This document shows, one piece after another, positions 15,640-23,339 of a stretch of DNA of 64,000 nt. Position 1 is the first letter of the stretch. Every line of letters starts with the position of its first letter. The notes beneath the pieces are model-generated. The model saw only the letters and a list, made by a program, of their open reading frames with translations, was not told the DNA's origin and searched no databases. Source of the DNA: Bifidobacterium miconisargentati (GTDB taxonomy: Bacteria; Actinomycetota; Actinomycetes; Actinomycetales; Bifidobacteriaceae); contig NZ_JAHBBJ010000008.1 of NCBI RefSeq assembly GCF_019331675.1, forward strand, positions 1 through 64,000, read 5' to 3'. Both the position numbers and the translations under genes were made by a program.

Positions 15640-16737
15640 TCAGTAGGAGGCGTTGGCGATCATCGGATCGTCGTAGAACTTGAGGATCTGCTCAAGGTAG
15701 GGGCGGAACGTGCTGTTCGGCATCGAGAAGATCTCATGGCGCGATTCGGGGAAGCGCACGATGGTCGCCTCGCCGCCGCCGTCCCTGACCAGTTCGACGA
15801 ACCGGTTCTGCGGCTTGTTGAGCACCCAGATGTCCCGGCCGGACTGGAACAGCAGGATCGGCGTCTCCACCTCCGAGCAGGCCGAGGGGCTCAACACCGC
15901 GCGGTTCATCTTGAGCGCCTGACGCACCCATTCGAAGGCCGCGCAGTAGGTCTGATATTCGGGGTTCTCGCACCGCAGCTTGAAGTACCAGCGTTCGCGG
16001 GCCTCGGAGGCGCCTTCGTTGCCCTTCATCGAGAATTCGGGCGTGAAGTCCCCCTGGCCGAACACGCGCTTGTGGCTGAAGCCGAGCTTGCACAGCACGC
16101 CCACGAGCACGCGCGCCACGCCCAGCGGCATGCCGGTGGCGGGGGCGATCATCGGGGCGGACAGCACCGCCTTGTCGAACAGGGTGGGGTATTGCTCCAG
16201 CACGGCCGCGCCGATGCCGCCGCCCATCGAATGGCAGAACAGGTTCAGGGGCATGCCGGCCGCGTACTGCTGGCCGATGGTCTGGGCGAACGCGGCGAGA
16301 TCGACCACGTAGCGACGCCAGTCGTCGATCCAGACCATGCAGCGGTTCTCCACGTTGCGCGCGGATTTGCCGTGGCCGCGATGGTCGAGCACGCACACCG
16401 AATAGCCGGCGAGCAGGAAGTACCAGACCAGCTCGTCGTACTTTTCGGCGAACTCGGTGAAGCCGTGGCTGATCACGACGACCCCGCGGAAGGTGGCGGT
16501 GGCCCCCTCCTCACGGATGGCGTCGAATTTGGCGACGTCGTAGCACAGGTAGTGCAGCTGGCCGGGGTGGCTGCCGTTGTCGCCGATCACGTCACCGACC
16601 AGTGGCTCGAGGCCGGCCGCACGTTCGGCGGTGGCCGGGTCGAACCAGCCTTCGGTGCGGCATTGCTCCAATGCGGGCACCACCATGTCCGTCATGGTCT
16701 GGGCATACGTGCGTTCGTCGATCATCGTCACCTGCAT
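15640..16737 (-). CDS. Alpha/beta hydrolase (lysophospholipase-like)
   Basis: This 365-residue serine hydrolase has the oxyanion region VVISHGFTEFAEKYDELVWYFL, the VCVLDHRGHGKS block, the nucleophile in LFCHSMGGG, and a late ESRHEIF carrying the probable catalytic His. This pattern is typical of monoglyceride lipase/lysophospholipase L2-like enzymes (serine aminopeptidase S33 family). No signal peptide is seen, so it is cytoplasmic. The start is uncertain: ATG 16737 follows AAGGGG closely, while ATG 16725 follows AGGTGA. It appears to be monocistronic. The substrate is unknown but probably a lipid ester. Confidence 0.85.
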   Translation of the reverse strand: MQVTMIDERTYAQTMTDMVVPALEQCRTEGWFDPATAERAAGLEPLVGDVIGDNGSHPGQLHYLCYDVAKFDAIREEGATATFRGVVVISHGFTEFAEKYDELVWYFLLAGYSVCVLDHRGHGKSARNVENRCMVWIDDWRRYVVDLAAFAQTIGQQYAAGMPLNLFCHSMGGGIGAAVLEQYPTLFDKAVLSAPMIAPATGMPLGVARVLVGVLCKLGFSHKRVFGQGDFTPEFSMKGNEGASEARERWYFKLRCENPEYQTYCAAFEWVRQALKMNRAVLSPSACSEVETPILLFQSGRDIWVLNKPQNRFVELVRDGGGEATIVRFPESRHEIFSMPNSTFRPYLEQILKFYDDPMIANASY

Positions 16738-16852
16738 GCCCCTTATCTTAGGGCAGAGGGTCCGCGGCGGCCGATTACCGGGCAGATTCGGGTGGCGTGA
16801 CGGGTGCTTCCGGGCTGTGCAACAGCTGTTCCGCCCATCCCGTGTGGCTTTC

Positions 16853-17030
16853 GCGGTCCTTTCAGCCCAGAAGACCAGTGCTTCTAGCATCAAAAGACCG
16901 CTACAGGGGGCTTTCGCGGTCCTTTGAATCCAGAAGACGGACACAACTGGACTCAAAAGACCGCTGAAACCGTGTTTTGCGGTCTTTTGGATTCAGTAGG
17001 ACCGTGCTCATGTCCTCAAAAGACCGCTAC
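16853..17030. repeat. Tandem array of three palindromic units, exact 63-bp period
   Basis: Units start at 16853, 16916 and 16979. Each begins GCGGTC(C/T)TTT and, about 50 bases later, closes with CAAAAGACCGCT, forming an imperfect hairpin of about 20 bp per arm, followed by a linker of about 13 bases. The inner part varies. The first unit shares GCTTCTAGCATCAAAAGACC exactly with the array at 49.5 kb. The array lies between the divergently placed ends of the hydrolase 5' side and the S9 peptidase 3' side. Confidence 0.85.
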
Positions 17031-17069
17031 GGCACCCGGCAGCCGAATAGGCCGGCGTTCGGCCGACCG

Positions 17070-19955
17070 TTAGGCCAGCGCGTCCTTGAGGAAGTCGCGC
17101 TGGAGGATGAGCAGGTTCTCGGCCACGGTCTCGTCGTTGGTCATGTGGGTGATGCCGGTGAGTGGCAGGAACGTGTGCGGCCGGCCCGCCGCCATCAGCG
17201 CCCGGGAGAGCCGCAGGCTGTGGGTGATGGTGACGTTGTCATCAGCAAAGCCGTGGATGAGCATGAGCGGGCGTTCGAGCTTCGGGGCGTCCTGGATGAT
17301 GCCGTTGTGCGCGTACACCTCGGGGTCGAGGCCCAGATAGCGCTCGGTGTAATGCGTGTCGTACAGCGTCCAGTCGGTGGGCGGGGCGCCGGCGCACGCG
17401 GCCTTGAACACGTCCGGCGCGTCCAGCACGGCGAGCGCCGAGAGGAAGCCGCCGTACGACCAGCCGATCATGCATACCTTGTCAAGGTCGGGCGCGGGGA
17501 CAGGTTCCGTCTCGTCCAGCGCGGCGACCGCTTCGGGCAGAGCGCGGACGGCCTCAATCTGATCAGCCAGGGTCACGTCCTTCATGTTCTCGAAGATGGC
17601 ACGATCCCACTTGGGGCCTCGGCCGGTGGTGCCACGGCCATCCGCGGTGACCACCAGGAAGCCCTGGTCGGCCCACCACTGCGCATCCCAGTAGAAGGAC
17701 TGCGAATCCACGACCTGCTGGTGGCCGGGGCCGCCGTACGGCTTCATAAGCACCGGCAGTTTCTCGGCGCGCGCGTACGGGCTATCGGCGCTCGGCGCGA
17801 TGATCGCCGTGTAGAGGCGATGCTCGCCGAGGCGCGTGAAGCGAATGTTCGGTGTGAAACCGGGTTCGGCCGCGTAGTTGGCGATGTCCGCGGAGAAGCC
17901 GCGGCCGCTCTTGGGCTCCCCTCCCTGAGGGGAGCTGTCAGCGGAGCTGACTGAGGGGAGTTCCTCCGTCGCAGCTCCCCTCAGTCGCCCTTCGGACGAC
18001 AGCTCCCCTCGGAGAGGGGAGCCGGAGAAGAACGACGAATCATCGATACCGGCGCAAGCAGTATCCGGCGTGAAGCAGTGGGTCGTGTGCGCGTGGGCGT
18101 GCTCCATGTCACGGCCGGAGATGACCATGCCACGCGGACCGGCCGAAACAGTCCAGACGCCAGGGCGCGTGGTGACGGGCACCGCGTCGCCGTCATGCGA
18201 ACCGTCGTAATCGAACAGCACCACATCGAAGCTGCGGGCGTCATGTTCGCCGCCGGCCGCAGCCCAGACGGACGGCAGTTCGGCCGTATCCGGCTCGCGC
18301 TGGACCACGGCCATCACCCCGGCGTCATCCACATGCAGCACCTCGCGCACGTTCCAGCCGGCTGGCGTGAACGGGCGGCCGTCCACGGTCAGACGGTTGG
18401 TGTCCGTGTCCATATCGTTCAGAGCGCAGACCAGACGACCGTCCGGCGTGGTGGCGGGAGTGCCGGCCACCAGGTCAATCCACTGGTCGTTCGCATGCTC
18501 CTCCAGCACGCGCGTCGCGCCAAAGGCGGGTACGAGCATCTCGGACTCGGCATCGACGCCATCCCCGGTTTCGGCATCCTCCTGCAACAGCGCCGCACGC
18601 CAGTCTTCAACGGCCTTGGCACTCAGCGTCTCCGGCTCCTCCGCGGCGGCCACGGCCACCTCAAGCACCTGGTCGCGGGTCTGGCGGCGGTTCTGCACGA
18701 GCAGTAGCGGGTCGTGGCCCTCGCTCCAATTCACGGCAGCCACGTATTCGTATGCCTCACGATCCCAGTCCACATCCGCGTTGGCGGTGATGCCCACGTA
18801 CCGGTCGTCCGCGTCGAACGCCAAGGAGATCACGGTCAGGTACACGTCCGCGTTGCGGGTCAGCGCGCGCGGGTAGCGGCGGCCGGCAGCGGGGACCTCC
18901 GGATTGGCGGGGTCGCTGATGTACCAGGTCGGCTCGTCGGCGGTGTCGAAGGATTCGAACATCACATGCTGCGAGTCCGGGGACCACCAGAAGCCGTCGT
19001 ACCGGTCCATCTCCTCGCCGGCCACGAATTCGGCCAGGCCGATCTTCCAGGTGTTCTCGGCCGGATTGCCGTCCTCGTCCTCCACGCTCACGCCGTAGAT
19101 CGCGGTGATGCGGTCGTCCAGCGGGCCGTCCTCATCGTCGACGCCAGAGCCATCGAGACCGTCCGGTTCATCGTCAGCGTCCTGGCCATACAGCCCCTCG
19201 CTCAGGGCCTCCTCCACGGCGTCCGATTCGACGTCCACGCCGTCGGCCAGCTCGCCGGCCGGAACCTCCGCAATGCCGTCGCCGGACTCGTTGACAACAG
19301 TGCCGTCGGCCGCCTCGGCCGGCCAATCGCCGATGTCCACCAGCATCAGGTACGAACCGGTGGTGTACAGCACGTGGGTACCGTCCGGGGCGATGCGCGG
19401 ATTAAGCACCGGGGCGTACATGTCCGGATCCTCGTCCAGCCATGCACCAGCCAGCTCGCGCGTCCGAGCGACGGGCGTGGTCGTCGCACCGGTCTCGCTC
19501 CCGTCCGTCCCGTCGAAGTATTCGTCCGGCCAGGTCACGTTGCCGTCGGCATCCGCTTCGCCGATCTCGGTCATGAACAGACGGCCGTTGATGGTGAACA
19601 CCACACGATCGCCCGCATCGGAGACCGAATAGCCCACGATGCCGGCACCACCCTCGCGCGCGCGTTCGCGGCGGGCGCGCTCCTCGGCCGGCACGTCCTC
19701 GCTGTCCGCCTTGCCACCCAGCAGTTCACGCGGATCGGCGAGCTTGGTCTCGTGATGTTCGCCGTCGGCATCGAACCAGCTCAGCCACAGCGCGGTGACC
19801 AAATCCTCGGGACCGTCGGAGCGCAGGAACAGCGCGCGGGAGCCATCCGCAATCACCTTCGCGGACCGCGGCGCGCCGCAGGTGAACCGCAACGTCCGGG
19901 CCTTGCGGCGGGGAAAATCCTTGATGGCATCGTTGGTATCAGTCGTTTCGCTCAT
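17070..19955 (-). CDS. S9-family peptidase (DPP-IV/prolyl-oligopeptidase-like)
   Basis: This 961-residue protein has an N-terminal beta-propeller (residues about 30-620) and a C-terminal serine hydrolase domain. The catalytic triad is Ser in GWSYGGFLS (about 831), Asp in HGFADDN (about 907) and His in ITHMTND (about 938). It probably removes dipeptides from peptides and, without a signal sequence, is cytoplasmic. It is longer than usual because of two inserts: an acidic stretch (about 215-280, VESDAVEEALSEGLYGQDAD and following) and about 37 residues (645-681) encoded by two mobile palindromic repeats at 17914-18024. The frame is kept and the triad is intact. The start has no close rivals. 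Confidence 0.9.
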   Translation of the reverse strand: MSETTDTNDAIKDFPRRKARTLRFTCGAPRSAKVIADGSRALFLRSDGPEDLVTALWLSWFDADGEHHETKLADPRELLGGKADSEDVPAEERARRERAREGGAGIVGYSVSDAGDRVVFTINGRLFMTEIGEADADGNVTWPDEYFDGTDGSETGATTTPVARTRELAGAWLDEDPDMYAPVLNPRIAPDGTHVLYTTGSYLMLVDIGDWPAEAADGTVVNESGDGIAEVPAGELADGVDVESDAVEEALSEGLYGQDADDEPDGLDGSGVDDEDGPLDDRITAIYGVSVEDEDGNPAENTWKIGLAEFVAGEEMDRYDGFWWSPDSQHVMFESFDTADEPTWYISDPANPEVPAAGRRYPRALTRNADVYLTVISLAFDADDRYVGITANADVDWDREAYEYVAAVNWSEGHDPLLLVQNRRQTRDQVLEVAVAAAEEPETLSAKAVEDWRAALLQEDAETGDGVDAESEMLVPAFGATRVLEEHANDQWIDLVAGTPATTPDGRLVCALNDMDTDTNRLTVDGRPFTPAGWNVREVLHVDDAGVMAVVQREPDTAELPSVWAAAGGEHDARSFDVVLFDYDGSHDGDAVPVTTRPGVWTVSAGPRGMVISGRDMEHAHAHTTHCFTPDTACAGIDDSSFFSGSPLRGELSSEGRLRGAATEELPSVSSADSSPQGGEPKSGRGFSADIANYAAEPGFTPNIRFTRLGEHRLYTAIIAPSADSPYARAEKLPVLMKPYGGPGHQQVVDSQSFYWDAQWWADQGFLVVTADGRGTTGRGPKWDRAIFENMKDVTLADQIEAVRALPEAVAALDETEPVPAPDLDKVCMIGWSYGGFLSALAVLDAPDVFKAACAGAPPTDWTLYDTHYTERYLGLDPEVYAHNGIIQDAPKLERPLMLIHGFADDNVTITHSLRLSRALMAAGRPHTFLPLTGITHMTNDETVAENLLILQRDFLKDALA
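17914..18024. repeat. Palindromic repeat pair inserted in frame in the S9 peptidase gene
   Basis: These 111 bases (37 codons exactly) hold two facing copies of the same CTCCCCT/AGGGGAG repeat that occurs between genes elsewhere in the window. They are translated as GSPLRGELSSEG...SPQGGEPKSGR, in the linker between the propeller and the hydrolase domain. Confidence 0.85.
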
Positions 19956-19989
19956 GCCTTACAACCTACGCCGTTGTGCGGAGATGCCG

Positions 19990-20245
19990 GACGGTCGGAA
20001 GCTGGCACTTCGCCGTCGCAAACGGTCGCCGGATGCCCTTCAGTGACGGCAACGGGCCAAGGGCCGGCACGCCGCCTCCGATGAAATCGCTCAGCGACGG
20101 CATCCGGCCATACCTTGGCCCGCAAACGTCGCCAAAACCGTTTTCAGCGACGGCAAAAGTCCAAAGCCTGGCTCTCCACCGCCGCCACGACCCGTCAGTG
20201 CAGTCTGATAGCCAACCGCCGGCCCTCTGCCGTCGCTGAGAAGCC
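19990..20245. repeat. Tandem array of GC-rich palindromic units, period about 51-53 bp
   Basis: Units starting at about 19990, 20041, 20092, 20145 and 20196 are marked by CAG(C/T)GACGGC or a decayed form, and each contains a complementary GCCGTCGC- or GTCGCC-type arm. Inner sequence varies. It fills much of the 440-base gap between the S9 peptidase start and fhaA. The sequence is unrelated to the 63-bp arrays but the architecture is the same. Confidence 0.65.
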
Positions 20246-20340
20246 CCCGAAGCGATGTGGTGCCGGGTGGTGCGCCGCGCCCATAGGAAGCCCTAATTTT
20301 TGTAAATTTTGCACCCATAACCACGCTGGGGGATGGTTTT

Positions 20341-20388
20341 TTGCCCCAAATTCCCATTGCCGCGTAGGATAGGTGAAGATTAGAAAGG
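20341..20388 (+). promoter_or_regulatory. Candidate promoter and ribosome binding site of fhaA
   Basis: TTGCCC (20341-20346) and TAGGAT (20365-20370) are spaced by 18 bases. GAAAGGG at 20382-20388 is 7 bases from the ATG at 20396 but only 1 base from an in-frame ATG at 20390, so 20396 is the better start. Confidence 0.5.
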
Positions 20389-20395
20389 GATGACT

Positions 20396-21097
20396 ATGAG
20401 CGTTCTCGACCGTTTTGAAAAAAGCGTGGAGGGTGCAGTCAACGGAGTGTTCGCCAAATTCGGCTCCAAGGATCTGCAGCCTGTCGACCTCTCCAGCGCC
20501 TTGGAGCGCGAGATCGACGCCGAGGCCATGCCGGTGGGCCGCGACCGCACCGTGGCCCCGAACGAATACCGCTTCAAGCTCAGCACGCCGGACTTCGACC
20601 GCATCGAAGCGTGGGGAAGCGAGACCTTGGCCAATGAGCTGGCGGACAACCTCACCGAGTACGCCAAGAGCCAGCATTACGCTTTCGTGGGCCCGGTGGT
20701 CGTGATCTTCGAAGAGGATCTGGATCTGTCCAAGGGCAACTTCAACCTCACCTCCGAATCCGTGCAGGGCAACGCCGTGCCCGTCACCACGGACGCGCAG
20801 ACCGAGGACAGCCCGGTGCTCGAGGTGAACGGCAACCAGTACCTGCTCACCAAGGACAAGACCGTGATCGGCCGCGGCTCCGGCTGCGACATCGTCATCG
20901 ACGATCCGGGCATCTCCCGCAAGCACCTGGAGATCGACATCACGGACAACGGCGTAATCGCCCGCGACCTCGGCTCCACGAACGGCACGTACGTGGAGGG
21001 CCATCAGGTGCCCGCCGCCACGCTGCTGGACGGCAACACCATCACCATCGGCCGCACGCGCATCCTCTACTGGGCCTCGGCGCAAGCCCAGGAGTAA
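20396..21097 (+). CDS. fhaA: FhaA-like protein (DUF3662 plus FHA domain)
   Basis: In this 233-residue protein, residues about 1-115 match the actinobacterial DUF3662 domain (SVLDRFEKSVEGAVNGVFAKFGSKDLQPVDLSSALEREID). Residues about 145-230 are an FHA phosphothreonine-binding domain (VIGRGSGCDIVIDDPGISRKHLEI, DLGSTNGTYVEG). FhaA proteins are substrates and readers of the PknA/PknB kinases encoded downstream and influence peptidoglycan synthesis. It is the first gene of the signalling and division operon. Confidence 0.95.
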   Translation: MSVLDRFEKSVEGAVNGVFAKFGSKDLQPVDLSSALEREIDAEAMPVGRDRTVAPNEYRFKLSTPDFDRIEAWGSETLANELADNLTEYAKSQHYAFVGPVVVIFEEDLDLSKGNFNLTSESVQGNAVPVTTDAQTEDSPVLEVNGNQYLLTKDKTVIGRGSGCDIVIDDPGISRKHLEIDITDNGVIARDLGSTNGTYVEGHQVPAATLLDGNTITIGRTRILYWASAQAQE

Positions 21098-21127
21098 TCG
21101 AGCGCACCCGCCCGAAAGTCGGCATCC

Positions 21128-21655
21128 ATGACCGAACTGACATTCGCCCTACTCAAGTACGGATTCCTGATCCTGCTGTGGGTCTTCGTATGGCTGTGCG
21201 TGCGTTCCCTGCATCGGGACATCGAGACGTTCAGCCCCCGTCCCTCGCGCGCACGCCGTCGCCGTGAACGCGAGCGTGAAGCCCATAAGGCCAACGCCGA
21301 GATCCCGCAGCCGCAGTCCCCCGTACGCGCACACCGCACACCGACCGCCGGGTCGGGGGCGGAGCCTACCCTCCTGGTGATCATCGACGGACCGCTGGCG
21401 GGCAGCTCCGTGCCGCTGAGCGGCTCCGAAATCACGCTGGGACGCGCCGCCTCGAACACCGTGGTCCTGGACGACGAGTTCGTCTCCTCCCACCATGCGC
21501 GCGTCTACAAGGATCCCCGCGCCGGCCAGTGGGCCATCGAGGACCTGAACTCCACCAACGGCACGGTCGTGAACCTGCAGCGCATCAACCGTCCGACCAT
21601 CCTGCCCGCCCGCGTGCCCGTGCGCATCGGCGCCACCACCTTCGAACTGAGGTAG
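21128..21655 (+). CDS. fhaB: FhaB/FipA-like protein with N-terminal membrane anchor and FHA domain
   Basis: This 175-residue protein has a single transmembrane segment (residues about 5-25, LLKYGFLILLWVFVWLCV), a basic linker (RARRRREREREAH), and a C-terminal FHA domain with LGRAASNTVVLDDEFVSSHHARVY and DLNSTNGTVVN. Its actinobacterial homologue recruits phosphorylated partners to the division site. There is a 30-base gap after fhaA, and pstP follows 4 bases after its stop. Confidence 0.93.
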   Translation: MTELTFALLKYGFLILLWVFVWLCVRSLHRDIETFSPRPSRARRRREREREAHKANAEIPQPQSPVRAHRTPTAGSGAEPTLLVIIDGPLAGSSVPLSGSEITLGRAASNTVVLDDEFVSSHHARVYKDPRAGQWAIEDLNSTNGTVVNLQRINRPTILPARVPVRIGATTFELR

Positions 21656-21659
21656 CCGC

Positions 21660-23339
21660 ATGCCCAATTCCGCCGTTTCACAACCGCTCTTCCTGTATTC
21701 CACCACCGTGTCCGACGTGGGCACGGTGCGCGCGAACAACCAGGACTCATCCTTCGCGGGCGAGCACCTCATCGCCATCTGCGACGGCATGGGCGGTCAC
21801 GCCGGCGGCGACACGGCCTCCTCCATCGCCATCCGCTCGTTGGCGCACATCGAACAGGACGACACCGGCGGCGACATCGAAACCATCTCTCGCATGATGG
21901 AGACCTCCGTCATGGCCGCGCACGACGCGATCGTGGGCAAGGCCAAGCGCGAGCGCAAGCTGGCCGGCATGGGCACCACCGTGACCGCGGTGGCCCTCGT
22001 GGCCGGGTACTGGGTGATCGCGCACATCGGCGATTCACGCGCCTATCTGCTGCGCGACGGTCATCTGGGCCGCATCACCTGCGACCACAGCTACGTCCAG
22101 CACCTCATCGACACCGGCCGCATCACGCCCGCCGAGGCCAAGAACCACCCCCAGCGCAACGTGGTGATGCGCGTGCTCGGCGACTTCGACATCGACCCGC
22201 ACCCGGACATCTCCATCCGCAAGGCCCATCCCGCCGACCGCTGGCTGCTGTGCTCGGACGGCCTGTGCGGCGTGCTGGAGGACTCCACCATCGAGGCGAC
22301 CATGACCTCGCTGGCCGATCAGGGCGAGTGCGCCCAACGGCTCGTGCAGATGGCCCTGCGCGCCGGCAGCACGGACAACGTGACCGCCGTGATCGCGGAC
22401 GCCACGCTGGCCCTCGACGCCGACGCCTTCGACCTGCCGCACCAGACGCCGCTCATCGGCGGTGCGGCCAGCCGTAACCTGGAGCCCATCGCGGACATCA
22501 TCAACGAACCGGTGGCCACCGCCCCCGCCCTGCGCGAGGACGACTCCCCCGCCGCCCGCGCGGCCGCGCTCATCCAGCCGGCCAGCGCCCACGAGGACGC
22601 CGACGACGCGCCCGCCACCGAACCCGGCACGGTGCGCGTGGCCCAGCCGTCCACCGTGCGCGAGGAGAACGGCGAGCGCGCCAACCCGGACACCGGCGAG
22701 ATCCCGGTGGTCCTCAAGACCGACGGACGCCTGTCCGCCGACCCCAACGACCCGGAGGTGGCCAAGGCCATCCATGCCGAGCATGTGGAGCAGAAGAAGG
22801 CCAAGCGCGTCAAGAAGCGCCGCGGCACCATCGCCGTGGTGATCGGCTGCGTGCTGGCGCTGCTGGCGTTGGCCGGCGTGGCCTGGGGCGGGTACGCCTG
22901 GAGCCAGACCCGTTACTACGTGGGCACCAGCAGCGGCAAGGTGACCATCTACCAAGGCATCCCCACCAACGTGTTCGGCCTGGAGCTCTCGCATGCGGTG
23001 GAGCGCACGGACATCACCTCCTCCGAGCTGCCGACTACCTGGCGTGACCAGCTCAAGCAGGGTATCACGGTGGATTCGCTGGCCGAGGCGCAGTCGCATG
23101 TGAACATCATCCGCAGTGAAATGATCAAACTTCAGCAACAGCAGGAGAAGGCGGCCGAGGAGAAGGCCGAGGCCGTGACCAAGAGCGCCGAGAAGGCGCA
23201 GGCCAAGGCCGATTCGTCCGATTCGTCTTCATCCGACAAGTCCAATGACTCCGGTTCGTCCGGTGATTCCAGTTCCTCTGATTCGTCCAACCCGGACATC
23301 GGCGCGGCGGACGACGCCGCCACGGGGGGTGCGCAATGA
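21660..23339 (+). CDS. pstP: PP2C-family Ser/Thr phosphatase PstP
   Basis: This 559-residue membrane phosphatase has the catalytic domain in residues about 1-245: VGTVRANNQDSSF, CDGMGGHAGGD, IAHIGDSRAYLLRDG, CSDGLCG, and GSTDNVTAV, all metal-binding Asp motifs being present. After a disordered acidic linker there is one transmembrane helix (GTIAVVIGCVLALLALAGVA, about residues 387-410), an extracytoplasmic part of about 90 residues, and a Ser/Asp-rich tail. It reverses PknA/PknB phosphorylation. It overlaps ftsW by 4 bases (ATGA). Confidence 0.95.
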   Translation: MPNSAVSQPLFLYSTTVSDVGTVRANNQDSSFAGEHLIAICDGMGGHAGGDTASSIAIRSLAHIEQDDTGGDIETISRMMETSVMAAHDAIVGKAKRERKLAGMGTTVTAVALVAGYWVIAHIGDSRAYLLRDGHLGRITCDHSYVQHLIDTGRITPAEAKNHPQRNVVMRVLGDFDIDPHPDISIRKAHPADRWLLCSDGLCGVLEDSTIEATMTSLADQGECAQRLVQMALRAGSTDNVTAVIADATLALDADAFDLPHQTPLIGGAASRNLEPIADIINEPVATAPALREDDSPAARAAALIQPASAHEDADDAPATEPGTVRVAQPSTVREENGERANPDTGEIPVVLKTDGRLSADPNDPEVAKAIHAEHVEQKKAKRVKKRRGTIAVVIGCVLALLALAGVAWGGYAWSQTRYYVGTSSGKVTIYQGIPTNVFGLELSHAVERTDITSSELPTTWRDQLKQGITVDSLAEAQSHVNIIRSEMIKLQQQQEKAAEEKAEAVTKSAEKAQAKADSSDSSSSDKSNDSGSSGDSSSSDSSNPDIGAADDAATGGAQ

